Below are positions 20,539 to 28,535 of a stretch of 64,000 nt of DNA, in pieces. Origin of the DNA: Tunturiibacter gelidiferens (lineage in GTDB: Bacteria; Acidobacteriota; Terriglobia; Terriglobales; Acidobacteriaceae). The notes beneath the pieces are model-generated. The model had not been told where the DNA came from. It did no database searches and saw only the letters and a list, made by a program, of their open reading frames with translations. The stretch lies in assembly GCF_013410115.1 (NCBI RefSeq), contig NZ_JACCCV010000001.1, forward strand, positions 1,240,001 through 1,304,000. Direction: 5' to 3'. The position numbers and the translations under genes were made by a program. Within the stretch, counting starts at the first letter, position 1, and every line of letters begins with the position of its first letter.

Positions 20539-22248
20539 ATGCAGGAAACCGACCCCACTTACGCGCCCTCCCTCGACCATAGCGAACACGCGGAATCGGA
20601 CACCGCTCCGTCCCTCAGCACGCACACGCTGCGCCGCCTCCTCTACCTGGCCTTCGTAATTCTTGCCGTGATGCTGCTCATCCTGCTCCCTCCCTACATC
20701 AGCGTTAACCGCTATCAGCGCCGCATCGCCACCAGCATTAGCGACAGCCTAGGTCGCCCCGTCCACCTGGACAGAGTCTCCCTCAACCTCCTCCCCCTTC
20801 CCGGCTTCACGCTCGAAAACTTCGTCGTCGACGAAGACCCAGCCTTCGGCTCCGAGCCCGTCATCCGTGCCAACTCCGTCCGCGCCACCCTTCGCCTTAG
20901 CTCCCTCTGGAGCCGCCGCGTCGAGTTCTCCACCATCAGCTTCACCGAACCCAGCGTCAACCTCGTCCACACCGCGGCAGGGAAGTGGAACCTCGAGAGC
21001 ATCCTCCTCCACGCCGCCCACATTTCCGCCGCTCCCACCGCGCAGAGAAAGGCCGGTCCCGCCCCGCGCTTCCCCTACATCGAAGCCACTGGGGCGCGTC
21101 TCAACCTCAAACTCGACCGCGAAAAGTCTCCCATCTCCCTCACCGAAGCTGACTTCGCCCTCTGGCTCCCCGACCCGCAGCAATGGCATCTTCGCCTCTC
21201 CGCTCGTCCGGCCCGCACCGACACCGACGTATCCGACACCGGCACGCTCGAACTCGAAGGCACTCTCGGCCGAGCCGCTTCGCTCGATCAGGTCCCCATC
21301 AGCCTGCGCGGCGAGTGGCGCAACGCGCCGCTCGGCGGAGCCAGCCGCCTCCTCCTTGGCCGCGACGCCGGCATCCGCGGCGAAATGCTTCTTACCGCCA
21401 ACGCCCAGGGCACCGTCAGCAACAGCAACGTACAAGCCCGCCTCCGCCTCACCGACACCCGCCGCGCAGACTTCGTGCCCGCTCAGCCTATGGACATCGA
21501 TCTCCAATGCCTCGGCTCTGCCACCGCCGACTTCCACTCCTTCCAGGATCTTCGCTGCAGCTGGCCGCCAGCCGGCTCCTCCGATGCGCCCATCGTCGCT
21601 CTCACCGGCACCCTCCCCGACCTCCGCAACCCGAAGTCCGCAGACCTGCAGATCGGAACCCCTGGCCTCCCCGCCGCAACGCTCCTCGAGTGGCTTCGGG
21701 TAGCCAGCGCCCGCGTCCCCGCCGACATCTCTGCCGCCGGCGCTCTCACCGGCAATCTCTCCTATGCTCCCGCCTCCCCCGGCACACTGCCCTGGCGCGG
21801 AGAGTTGCTTCTGAGCAACGCCAGCCTCATCAATCCCCATGCCGGCCCCACCTCTCTGGTTTCCGGCGATGTCGCTCTCCGCTCCACCACGGCGCCCGCC
21901 CCAAAAACTCCACAAACCAAACATCGCAAACCCGCCCCTCCCACAGCCGATGGCTTTCAGCTGGAGCCTGTCTCTCTCGCTCTCGGCGGCAAAGATCCCG
22001 CAACCCTCGAAGGCCACCTCGACGCCGCAGGCTGCACCTTTCACCTCACCGGCATGGCCTCTACAGCACGCTTAATAGCCCTCGCAACCGCGCTCCCCCA
22101 GTTAGGCGATGGCCTCGCCGAAGTCCTGCCCACCAACCGGGCGACCGGCCCCTACCGCATCGACCTGACCGCCACCCGCCCCTGGGGCCAACCCCAAACC
22201 TGGACCGACACCTCACCCCGCCCTCCAGTTCCCCGACCACATCGCTAG
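20539..22248 (+). CDS. AsmA-like envelope protein
   Basis: This 569-residue protein has one N-terminal membrane helix (LLYLAFVILAVMLLILLPPYI, about 36-56). The typical AsmA start follows: NRYQRRIATSISDSLGRPVHLDRVSLNLLPLPGFTLENFVVDEDP is split across 58-100. The rest is beta-rich. AsmA/TamB-like proteins span the periplasm and are linked to lipid transport or outer-membrane assembly. I place the start at 20539 (ATGCAGGAAACC); the frame is open upstream but there overlaps lepB. The last dozen residues are Pro/Arg-rich and do not look like a folded end. An alternative frame there reads LQFPDHIASF, so a late frameshift is possible but not shown. Confidence 0.78.
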   Translation: MQETDPTYAPSLDHSEHAESDTAPSLSTHTLRRLLYLAFVILAVMLLILLPPYISVNRYQRRIATSISDSLGRPVHLDRVSLNLLPLPGFTLENFVVDEDPAFGSEPVIRANSVRATLRLSSLWSRRVEFSTISFTEPSVNLVHTAAGKWNLESILLHAAHISAAPTAQRKAGPAPRFPYIEATGARLNLKLDREKSPISLTEADFALWLPDPQQWHLRLSARPARTDTDVSDTGTLELEGTLGRAASLDQVPISLRGEWRNAPLGGASRLLLGRDAGIRGEMLLTANAQGTVSNSNVQARLRLTDTRRADFVPAQPMDIDLQCLGSATADFHSFQDLRCSWPPAGSSDAPIVALTGTLPDLRNPKSADLQIGTPGLPAATLLEWLRVASARVPADISAAGALTGNLSYAPASPGTLPWRGELLLSNASLINPHAGPTSLVSGDVALRSTTAPAPKTPQTKHRKPAPPTADGFQLEPVSLALGGKDPATLEGHLDAAGCTFHLTGMASTARLIALATALPQLGDGLAEVLPTNRATGPYRIDLTATRPWGQPQTWTDTSPRPPVPRPHR

Positions 22249-22302
22249 CTTTTCCCTTTGTACCGCACTTGCTCTTACGTCTCACCCTCCACAATAGATA
22301 AC

Positions 22303-22362
22303 GTCATTCTGAGCGAAGTTGCTCACGCTTTTGTGAGCAACGCAGTCGAAGAATTCCTGTAT
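22303..22362. repeat. REP-like intergenic repeat with hairpin
   Basis: The segment begins GTCATTCTGAGCGAAG and contains a perfect 9-bp hairpin, GTTGCTCAC / GTGAGCAAC (22318-22341, 6-nt loop), then CAGTCGAAGAAT. Units with this wording are, to my knowledge, scattered in intergenic DNA of acidobacteria and other phyla. It lies 3' of the AsmA-like gene. Confidence 0.6.
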
Positions 22363-22388
22363 TCGCCTTTGCTTTTGCCGTTGCCTGT

Positions 22389-22417
22389 CCTTTTGTTGTC
22401 ATCCCGTAGGGATCTGC
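22389..22417 (-). repeat. REP-like repeat R1 (GCAGAYCC..GGGATGACAACAAAA)
   Basis: Read on the minus strand it contains ATCCC-TAC-GGGAT, then TGACAACAAAAGG and a GACAGGCAAC extension. Two further copies lie at 28445-28474 and 28536-28563. The core is a small inverted repeat. Confidence 0.7.
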
Positions 22418-22459
22418 TTTTGCCTTTGCTTTTTGTCGTCGCCTGCCCGCCGAAAAATC

Positions 22460-22468
22460 TGTCAAGCC
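22460..22468 (-). repeat. GGCTTGACA tag, copy A
   Basis: The minus strand reads GGCTTGACAGATTTTT. The same tag follows the other two 3' elements (28361 and 57285), in the same order and orientation. Although TTGACA resembles a -35 box, no matching -10 is visible. Confidence 0.5.
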
Positions 22469-22553
22469 TCCAAAACCCCTAACCCAAGCCCACACAACAA
22501 GATAGACTTGGCGTATCAGTTACCAGCCATCAGCTATACTGGAAGCAGCAAAG

Positions 22554-22583
22554 AAAAAACCCCGTCCAGCAGCCGGGGTTTTT
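22554..22583. terminator. Bidirectional intrinsic terminator
   Basis: The hairpin CCCCG-(9 nt)-CGGGG is flanked by six A on the left and five T on the right, so it can stop transcripts of both strands. It lies between the convergent AsmA-like (+) and M1-like peptidase (-) genes and ends element copy A on the minus strand. Confidence 0.85.
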
Positions 22584-22590
22584 GCATTTA

Positions 22591-22718
22591 ATCCATAAAC
22601 CCTTTGGTGAGACGTATTTAGCTGTAACCCTTTTCATATGAAGAATTTGCAAAAATCATAAAACGTCAATCTCATGAAAATAAATAACTTACGCGAAAAT
22701 ACCCCCCAGGGGGTACCC
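22591..22718 (-). repeat. 3'-UTR composite element, copy A
   Basis: It begins on the minus strand 17 nt after the stop of the M1-like peptidase gene. The order is: palindrome core TACCCCCTGGGGGGTA (22700-22715), then CGCGTAAGT, TTTGCAAAT, AAAAGGGTTA, AAATACGTCT and AAAGGGTTTATGG, then the hairpin terminator. The same blocks in the same order occur at 28018 and 57022. It is probably transcribed as a 3' untranslated region. Confidence 0.8.
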
Positions 22719-22735
22719 TCCCGGGAAAGGAGAAC

Positions 22736-24682
22736 TCAGTGCGCCACAATCTGCTTGGTGTGAATCGAAACCGTTACCTCCGGCACGCTGCCGTCGTTGA
22801 CGATCACCTCATCCGGCGTACCCTCGAACACGACCCGTACCGAAGCGCTCGACCGTCCCGCGATACGCAGCCTCTGTGTCGAAGTCAACGCCCCCGATCG
22901 CACCGTCACCGGCACCTCAGCCGCCGCATCCCCGTCGTTCGTCACGTCCACCGACACCAGGAACCCCTTGCCCTTGTCCCCAATCTTGTCCAGCGCACGA
23001 GGCGTCACGTTGGCGATGCTAAGGTCCGGCAGGCCGCGATCCCGATACACCCAATCATCAAAAAACCAGGCCAGATCCCGCTTGGCGCTTCGTTCCAAAA
23101 CCCGCTGAAACTCCTTCGGGTCGCTGTCCATCTTGTCGGTCCGGTAGGTCTGCAGCGCCCGCTTCAACGCATCATCGCCCACCACCGACCGCAGCATCCA
23201 AAGCACCGCCGCAGCTTTCGTCCGGTAGTAGACCTCATCACTCGCAAGGATCAGGCTCTGCCCGGCATCGGAGGCGGAGGAGCCGGCCGACAAACTGGAC
23301 GACGTTCCGGTAGACGAGCCGGAAGAAGGCCCCGGCTCCACAAGAGACAGTGTGTTCGCCTCCTGCTGCAGTCGCTTCACCGCCGCCTCCCGCCCCTGAC
23401 TCTGCTCGATCCACAACAGCGACATCCACTGCGCCACGCCTTCATCCAGCCAGACGTGTGACGAGCCGAACCATGCATGGCTCAACGAATGCACCAGCGA
23501 AGGAGCCAGCACCTCTGCTGCCGCGGCACGCATCGGCACCACCAGCAGAGCATCGTCCTCAAACGGCTGCCCGTCGTGATCGAGGATGTTGAGCACGTTC
23601 AGCGGACCGGCTCCCAGCCACTCGACCAGCAGCGGCTGCACCTTCGTCGAAGCCGCGCCATAGCTCGGCAGTGCATCGTAGTGGTCGGTCACCGCGGAGA
23701 TCAGGCTGTTGTCGGTCACAGTACCCGCCCGATCGGTGATAAAGAGACTCAAGGTACGAAATCCCAACGGCCGCGCGGAGAACTCAGCCGTCGCCACCCC
23801 CGGAGACTCAGCCACCGGCAGATTCTGGTTCTCACTCACCTTCACCAACTGCTCCCGACGCCCACAGAAGAACGCAGCATCCGGCGCATCGCCGACATAC
23901 TCCACCGTCAGTCGCATATGCACCGTCGCCTCAGCCTGCTGCAGCTTGTTCAGCCCGACACTCTGGAACAGCTTCGCTCCATCACCCAGAAACACCGGTG
24001 CCGCAGCCGTCGGATACCACAGAACACTGCCGAACCCGCGCAGCGCCGTCCGTTCCGCGGTGATCTGATCCCAGTCCGCATTCGCAGCCTGGTCGAGCGG
24101 CGCACCAATTCGCTCCAGCCGCTCTGCCGACTGCACCACCTCGCCCGAGTAGAAGCCCGTCAGCGCAAGACTCGCCCCCGACTCCAATGGCTGGGGCAAA
24201 GAGACCACCGCCTCGGTCGCCTTCCCCGTGTGATCGGCGTCAGTATCGATCGCATGTTGCGTGAAAGTGAGAGGCACCACGCGCCCCTCAATCTGCGCTG
24301 CAAAACTCTCCCAGCTCAGTGCCGACGAGATCTGAAACACGAGCCTCGTCAGCGGAGCCTTCCCCGAGTTCTTCACGGAGAATCTCGAATGAACCCCCAG
24401 CAGCGACTGCGCCGGAGTCAGATGAACATCCAGATCGTACGAAGTGAAGGTGAGCGAGGTGCGCTCCGCATCGCTGACCTCGACCGCCGCCTGGCTTACC
24501 GGAGGCTTCTCCTTCTTCTCAACCTCTGGCGAATCCAGATTTCGATCGAACAGAACCTTACCCTGTGGTGGCGGAGGCAAATCGGCAGGAGGAGCCTCCT
24601 GCGCCCGCGCTAAACTAACTCCAAACACAGCCGCCAGAACCAGCCGGCGACCTACAACCGAAACAACATCAAAACTCTTCAA
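22736..24682 (-). CDS. M1-like exported metallopeptidase homologue with altered zinc motif
   Basis: This 648-residue protein has a signal peptide (RRLVLAAVFGVSLARAQ), an N-terminal beta-sandwich like M1 aminopeptidases (SYDLDVHLTPAQSLLGVHSRF), a helical gluzincin-like domain and a C-terminal beta domain. The expected HExxH is HSLSH at 398-402: the catalytic Glu is replaced by S399. The next Glu (WLDEGVAQW, E414) is 12 residues after the second His, not the usual 18. It may therefore be a pseudo-enzyme or a divergent subfamily. A Ser/Gly-rich insert (about 450-470) interrupts the helical domain. The start is a TTG overlapping the rlmB stop, so the two are translationally coupled. Element copy A follows its stop. 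Confidence 0.75.
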   Translation of the reverse strand: MKSFDVVSVVGRRLVLAAVFGVSLARAQEAPPADLPPPPQGKVLFDRNLDSPEVEKKEKPPVSQAAVEVSDAERTSLTFTSYDLDVHLTPAQSLLGVHSRFSVKNSGKAPLTRLVFQISSALSWESFAAQIEGRVVPLTFTQHAIDTDADHTGKATEAVVSLPQPLESGASLALTGFYSGEVVQSAERLERIGAPLDQAANADWDQITAERTALRGFGSVLWYPTAAAPVFLGDGAKLFQSVGLNKLQQAEATVHMRLTVEYVGDAPDAAFFCGRREQLVKVSENQNLPVAESPGVATAEFSARPLGFRTLSLFITDRAGTVTDNSLISAVTDHYDALPSYGAASTKVQPLLVEWLGAGPLNVLNILDHDGQPFEDDALLVVPMRAAAAEVLAPSLVHSLSHAWFGSSHVWLDEGVAQWMSLLWIEQSQGREAAVKRLQQEANTLSLVEPGPSSGSSTGTSSSLSAGSSASDAGQSLILASDEVYYRTKAAAVLWMLRSVVGDDALKRALQTYRTDKMDSDPKEFQRVLERSAKRDLAWFFDDWVYRDRGLPDLSIANVTPRALDKIGDKGKGFLVSVDVTNDGDAAAEVPVTVRSGALTSTQRLRIAGRSSASVRVVFEGTPDEVIVNDGSVPEVTVSIHTKQIVAH

Positions 24683-25467
24683 GATCCCAATCCCTTACGT
24701 TCCTTCGAAGGCTTTCGAGCAGCTGGCGGAGCCGCAGTTTGACGGCGCTGACGCATCGCCTCAAACATCACAACCGCGCCCGCAACCGACACATTGAGCG
24801 ACGACACTTGTCCCGCCATCGGAATCCTCAGCAGATGATCGCAGGTCTTCTTCACCAGGTCATGCAACCCAGCGCCTTCACGCCCCAGCACCAGAACGCA
24901 GTCGCCCTTGAAGTCATACTCTGTGTAATCCGGTGTCCCGCGCTCATCCAGTCCAAGTACCCAGACATGCTTCTGCTTCATCTGCTCCAGCGCACGAACC
25001 AGGTTCGTGACGCGAGCGATCCGCACATGCTCTGACGCTCCAGCCGAGGTCTTCGCCACCGTCGCCGTCACCGGAGCAGAACGCCGCTCCGGCAGAATCA
25101 CACCATCGACGCCAGCTCCATCCGCAGTCCGCAGCAGCGCCCCAAGGTTGTGCGGATCCTCGACGCCATCCAGCGCCAGGAAGAACCTGGATTGTCCCTC
25201 CGCCTTCGGAGCCAACAGGTCCTCGATCCCCAGGAACTTACGCTCCCGAACCACCGCAAGCACGCCCTGATGCGCATCCGTTCGCGCCAGCCTGGTCAGC
25301 TGGTCCCGAGACTCGAGCGACACCCGAACTCCAGCCGTCCGGCATAGCTCGATCAGCCTCTCCAGCCGCTCATCCCGACGCTCCCTCGCCACGCTGACGT
25401 GGTCAAGCTGCCGTCCCCCCGCCCGGATAGCCTCCTCAACAGGGTGCAGGCCATAAAGAACTTCCAT
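24679..25467 (-). CDS. rlmB: 23S rRNA (guanosine-2'-O)-methyltransferase RlmB / TrmH-family SPOUT methyltransferase
   Basis: This 262-residue protein is a SPOUT-class SAM-dependent RNA 2'-O-methyltransferase. The N-terminal substrate-binding domain is MEVLYGLHPVEEAIRAG..., like RlmB. The three TrmH motifs follow: NLGALLRTADGAGVDGVIL (about 115-133), LVLGREGAGL (about 193-202) and SLNVSVAGAVVMFE (about 220-233), forming the knot that binds SAM and holds the catalytic Arg/Ser. A basic tail ends the protein. It modifies ribosomal (or possibly transfer) RNA. Its stop overlaps the start of the M1-like gene. It is divergent from the sigma-factor operon. Confidence 0.9.
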   Translation of the reverse strand: MEVLYGLHPVEEAIRAGGRQLDHVSVARERRDERLERLIELCRTAGVRVSLESRDQLTRLARTDAHQGVLAVVRERKFLGIEDLLAPKAEGQSRFFLALDGVEDPHNLGALLRTADGAGVDGVILPERRSAPVTATVAKTSAGASEHVRIARVTNLVRALEQMKQKHVWVLGLDERGTPDYTEYDFKGDCVLVLGREGAGLHDLVKKTCDHLLRIPMAGQVSSLNVSVAGAVVMFEAMRQRRQTAAPPAARKPSKERKGLGS

Positions 25468-25584
25468 CCCTCAAGTCTACCGCCCCACACCAGGAGAAAA
25501 GCAGCGAGGCCTTAGAATGTCTAGAGAGTAACGGCGGGCTTGCGAATAGACTTTTAGAACCTCTTAAAGGAAATTTCTCTTTTT

Positions 25585-26277
25585 ATGGACCGTGCGGGCA
25601 AAAAGCGAGTCTTGTTAGGCCGAAAGAACGTCTCTAGCAGTGTGCAAAATGGTTCCATCTCGCTGACGTCAACGTTCGGTGCTCAAGTCTCGAGCGAAAA
25701 CGCGGCGATTGCCCAAGGTTTAAAGAAGCAGAATCCGGAACTTCTGGATGCGCTCATTGAGCTTTATCAGCACCGCCTTCTCCGCTATCTGCTCTTCCTC
25801 ACAGGGAAGCGTGAAGTTGCCGAGGATCTCTTTCAGGAGACGTGGATGCGGGTTCTGCTGCGAGGGGCACAGTACAACGGCAAAGCACGGTTCGACACAT
25901 GGCTCTTTACCATTGCGAGAAATCTGGTGATTGACTTGTCGCGAAAGCGGGTGATGGCCAGCCTTGACGAGATGGGTGAGGGGAAAGAAGACGAACGGCC
26001 GTTTGAGGTCGCGATGTCAGGACCTTCCCCGCTCGAGCAGTTTCAATCCCGCGAAAACTGCGCTGAAGTAGGGGAGGTTTTGCTGAAGCTAGAACCTAGC
26101 TACCGAGAGGTTCTTGTTCTTCGTTTTTATGAAGAACTTTCTTTGGAGGAGATCGCCACCGTAACTCGGGCACCTTTATCGACGGTGAAGTCCAGGCTTT
26201 ATCGCGGACTGGCGGCTTTGAAGCCGGAGATGGAGCAGCTTCGATCCTCTCGTTCGTTTGCGGAGGTCGGGATATGA
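25585..26277 (+). CDS. ECF-type RNA polymerase sigma factor
   Basis: This 230-residue protein has sigma region 2 (ELYQHRLLRYLLFLTGKREVAEDLFQETW is split across 49-78; -10 recognition in NGKARFDTWLFTIARN) and sigma region 4 (PSYREVLVLRFYEELSLEEIATVTR split across 167-191; helix-turn-helix LSTVKSRLYRGL). An N-terminal extension of about 40 residues is unusual for ECF factors. It heads a four-gene operon: its TGA overlaps the next ATG. The following membrane protein could be its anti-sigma factor. Promoter targets cannot be told from here. Confidence 0.92.
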   Translation: MDRAGKKRVLLGRKNVSSSVQNGSISLTSTFGAQVSSENAAIAQGLKKQNPELLDALIELYQHRLLRYLLFLTGKREVAEDLFQETWMRVLLRGAQYNGKARFDTWLFTIARNLVIDLSRKRVMASLDEMGEGKEDERPFEVAMSGPSPLEQFQSRENCAEVGEVLLKLEPSYREVLVLRFYEELSLEEIATVTRAPLSTVKSRLYRGLAALKPEMEQLRSSRSFAEVGI

Positions 26278-26657
26278 GCAACGCCCTCGAGACCTCTTTG
26301 CCGCAAGACGATTCTAGATTGAGTCACCGAGCAGAGTTGATAGATCTGCAGATGGGTGCTCGCGCCTCGGTGGTCAATCGGACTCATCGTGTGGTGCGGG
26401 AACGGGCGAAGACGCTCGCGGCGCGACGCAATCGCGTTCGAAGCATGTGGATTCCACTGGCCGTTTGTTCGGCCCTTTTTGTAATCATCTGCACTGCGGT
26501 CTGGAGCGCGCTTGACGCCTACGATGTATCGTCGAATGGTTTTCCGGATGCGAGTAATCAGTTTTTAGTTTTATGTTTGTGGTTTTTTCCTGTGTCGATG
26601 GCTTTGCTCGCTTTGGTGTTGTTTCGCCGTGCCCGTAAGCGCGAGGTGGCTGGATGA
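26274..26657 (+). CDS. Small two-helix membrane protein, candidate anti-sigma factor
   Basis: This 127-residue protein has a charged cytoplasmic N-terminus (about 1-55, Arg-rich) and two membrane helices (IPLAVCSALFVIICTAVW, about 59-76; FLVLCLWFFPVSMALLALVLF, about 97-117). It ends in a basic tail. There is no recognisable zinc-binding anti-sigma motif (HxxxCxxC). The position directly after the sigma gene (ATGA overlap) and before a second membrane protein suggests it restrains the sigma factor at the membrane, but this is inferred from context alone. Confidence 0.75.
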   Translation: MSNALETSLPQDDSRLSHRAELIDLQMGARASVVNRTHRVVRERAKTLAARRNRVRSMWIPLAVCSALFVIICTAVWSALDAYDVSSNGFPDASNQFLVLCLWFFPVSMALLALVLFRRARKREVAG

Positions 26658-27202
26658 TGAGATTTTGGAATCAGGGATCAGATCGATCGCAAGTCACCCG
26701 GGCCGGGGGTGAGGATGAGTTGAGCATGATACCGACCTGGTCGGTGGTGCTGGCCATTCTGGTGTTTGGGGCCGTGCAGTATCTGTTCCATGGAGTGTTG
26801 CCGCATCACAAACATGAGTTGCTCCCGATGCGACTGCTGATGGGTTACTCGTGGGGGACTGCGTTTGCCAGTTACGTGTTGCTGGTGGGGTATGTGAGTC
26901 GTGACGTTCGGCGGCGGCGGATGCCGGCTGGATTGTGGATGCTGATCGTGGTGGTGCTGCCGGGCGGAATCGGGGCTGTGGTGTACTTCCTGCTGCGACA
27001 GCCGATGCTGATGCCTTGTCCGCATTGCAGTACGGAGATTATCTCGAGTGTGCACTTCTGTCCGCAGTGCCAGTTCCAGCTGGCTCCTGTGTGCGGACGG
27101 TGCTTCCGCGGGGTGCAGATTACGGATGTGTACTGCACGCAGTGCGGGCATGACCTAGCCGAGGACCATGCGCCGGCGCGGTTGCGCGTATATAGTGACT
27201 AG
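26654..27202 (+). CDS. Membrane protein with C-terminal double zinc ribbon
   Basis: This 182-residue protein has three hydrophobic segments (about 28-45, 60-78 and 93-113; the last, WMLIVVVLPGGIGAVVYFLL, looks like a PLDc_N-type helix). The cytoplasmic tail has two CxxC...CxxC zinc ribbons: CPHC/CPQC and CGRC/CTQC (about 121-165). The function is unknown. Zinc ribbons of this type often mediate protein contacts. Its ATG overlaps the preceding stop, and the LytTR gene begins 9 bp after its end, so it is part of the sigma operon. It may be the sensory or regulatory partner of the sigma factor or of the LytTR regulator. Confidence 0.8.
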   Translation: MMRFWNQGSDRSQVTRAGGEDELSMIPTWSVVLAILVFGAVQYLFHGVLPHHKHELLPMRLLMGYSWGTAFASYVLLVGYVSRDVRRRRMPAGLWMLIVVVLPGGIGAVVYFLLRQPMLMPCPHCSTEIISSVHFCPQCQFQLAPVCGRCFRGVQITDVYCTQCGHDLAEDHAPARLRVYSD

Positions 27203-27210
27203 TTGCTAGC

Positions 27211-28014
27211 ATGTCACTGACTGCACTCATCATCGATGACGAACCACTGGCGAGGCAGGAGCTGCAGTACTTGCTGGAGCGCGCGGGCGGGGTTGAGGTT
27301 CTGGCGCAGGGAACTAACGGGATCGAAGCTGTGGAACTGATTCGGATGCATAAGCCGGATCTGGTGTTCCTTGATGTGCAGATGCCTGGCCTTGACGGTT
27401 TTGGCGTGCTGAAGAAGCTGCTGGATCGTAAGGTTCCGATGCCTCAGGTGGTGTTCGCGACTGCATTCAACCAGTATGCGGTGCGCGCGTTCGAGGTGAA
27501 TGCTATCGATTATCTGCTGAAGCCCTTTGATCGAAAGCGGGTGATGCAGACGATCGAGAAGGCCCAGGCTCGACGGGTTGCTCCGCCGGAGCCGGCGGGC
27601 TTGGCGCTAGAGACGGGGGCCAAGCTGGACGCGCTGCTGCGGCTGGTCGAGGAGCAGACGCAGGCACCGAAGGCCAACTCGGGCAAGGTAATTGTTCGGG
27701 CGCAGAGCCGTTTGCTGCTGGTGGATCAGCGCGAGATCTGTTTTGCCTCGATCGAAGAGGGCACCATCAGTGTGGTGACGCGGGCGGTTGAGGGGCACTC
27801 AAACTGCAGGACGCTGGAGGAGCTGATGGACCAGCTCGATCCGGAGACGTTCTGGAGGGCGCACCGGTCGTATGTGGTGAATATTCAGCACATACGGGAG
27901 GTGGTACCGTGGTTCAAGTCCAGCTACCAGCTAAGGATGGACGATGCCCAGAAGACGGAGATTCCGGTCAGCAGAGCACAGACCAAGCGGCTTCGTGAGC
28001 TGTTCAATCTGTGA
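27211..28014 (+). CDS. LytTR-family response regulator
   Basis: This 267-residue transcription factor has an N-terminal receiver (LIIDDEPLARQEL; phospho-acceptor D55 in FLDVQMPGLDGFG; K in YLLKPF) and a C-terminal LytTR DNA-binding domain (about 165-265; FWRAHRSYVVNIQHIREV). LytTR regulators bind direct repeats upstream of target genes and are normally paired with a 5TM-5TMR LytS-type kinase. No kinase is encoded in this operon. It is the last gene of the sigma-led operon, and element copy B starts 3 nt after its stop codon. Confidence 0.92.
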   Translation: MSLTALIIDDEPLARQELQYLLERAGGVEVLAQGTNGIEAVELIRMHKPDLVFLDVQMPGLDGFGVLKKLLDRKVPMPQVVFATAFNQYAVRAFEVNAIDYLLKPFDRKRVMQTIEKAQARRVAPPEPAGLALETGAKLDALLRLVEEQTQAPKANSGKVIVRAQSRLLLVDQREICFASIEEGTISVVTRAVEGHSNCRTLEELMDQLDPETFWRAHRSYVVNIQHIREVVPWFKSSYQLRMDDAQKTEIPVSRAQTKRLRELFNL

Positions 28015-28017
28015 GGT

Positions 28018-28151
28018 GGGTACCCCCTGGGGGGTATTTCGGTGCAAGTCACCTATTTTCATATACATGACAATAGCGGGTTTCTGCAAAATTGTGTTTC
28101 TAAACGGGTTAAGGGCAAATTCGTCTTTATAAAGGACTTATGGGCGAAACG
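28018..28151 (+). repeat. 3'-UTR composite element, copy B
   Basis: It starts 3 nt after the LytTR stop. The palindrome core TACCCCCTGGGGGGTA lies at 28021-28036. It is followed by TCGGTGCAAGT, CTGCAAAAT, AAACGGGTTA, AAATTCGTCT, AAAGGACTTATGG. It matches copy A (minus strand, 22718 down) and copy C (57022 up) block by block. A hairpin follows about 95 nt later. Confidence 0.8.
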
Positions 28152-28247
28152 TTTTCTTCCGGAAAGATTGCGGCCAAATAATTCCTTAGGAGCGCAAGGT
28201 ACGAAAGCGTTTAGCAAAAAGTCCTTCGTTTCCTCTCTGAAATAAGA

Positions 28248-28275
28248 AAGCCTCGGCCTCGCCGGGGCTTGTTTG
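28248..28275 (+). terminator. Hairpin terminator after element copy B
   Basis: A 10-bp stem AAGCCTCGGC / GCCGGGGCTT (one G-U pair) with a CTC loop is followed by GTTTG. The weak T-run makes it a moderate intrinsic terminator for the sigma-LytTR operon. Confidence 0.65.
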
Positions 28276-28360
28276 AGTCGCTAGATCCATTATATCGGTT
28301 AGACATAAACTAATACGCCATGTGGATCTCCTTGTGTGAGTTTGACTTAGAGGATTACGG

Positions 28361-28369
28361 GGCTTGACA
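28361..28369 (+). repeat. GGCTTGACA tag, copy B
   Basis: GGGGCTTGACAGGATTTT lies 325 nt after the palindrome of copy B. It is equivalent to the tags at 22460-22468 (minus) and 57285-57293. Confidence 0.5.
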
Positions 28370-28444
28370 GGATTTTGATGGGTGAGGAGCAGGGTGTCTC
28401 GACTGCTTTCGGCTTTTGATGTGTGGAAGAGGGTTACTACAACC

Positions 28445-28474
28445 GCAGATCCCTGCGGGATGACAACAAAAAGG
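28445..28474 (+). repeat. REP-like repeat R2
   Basis: It reads CTACAACC, GCAGATCCC-TGC-GGGAT, then TGACAACAAAAAGG, including the preceding ACAACC. It shares at least 25 positions with R1 (minus strand) and R3. Confidence 0.7.
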
Positions 28475-28535
28475 GCTGGGCTGCTGCCGGTCCTTTTGAT
28501 GCTTTTGTCTTTTGAGGGGAGGGTGAACTGCAACC

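Noticed and set aside
20749..22044. 431-codon minus-strand frame opposite the AsmA-like gene
   Set aside because: The translation is low-complexity Gly/Glu/Ala, as expected from the reverse of C-ending codons; the AsmA reading has a membrane helix and family motifs.
22200..22290. Possible frameshift at the end of the AsmA-like gene
   Set aside because: Another frame reads LQFPDHIASF and stays open for some codons, but without a homologue alignment this is not enough to call a broken gene.
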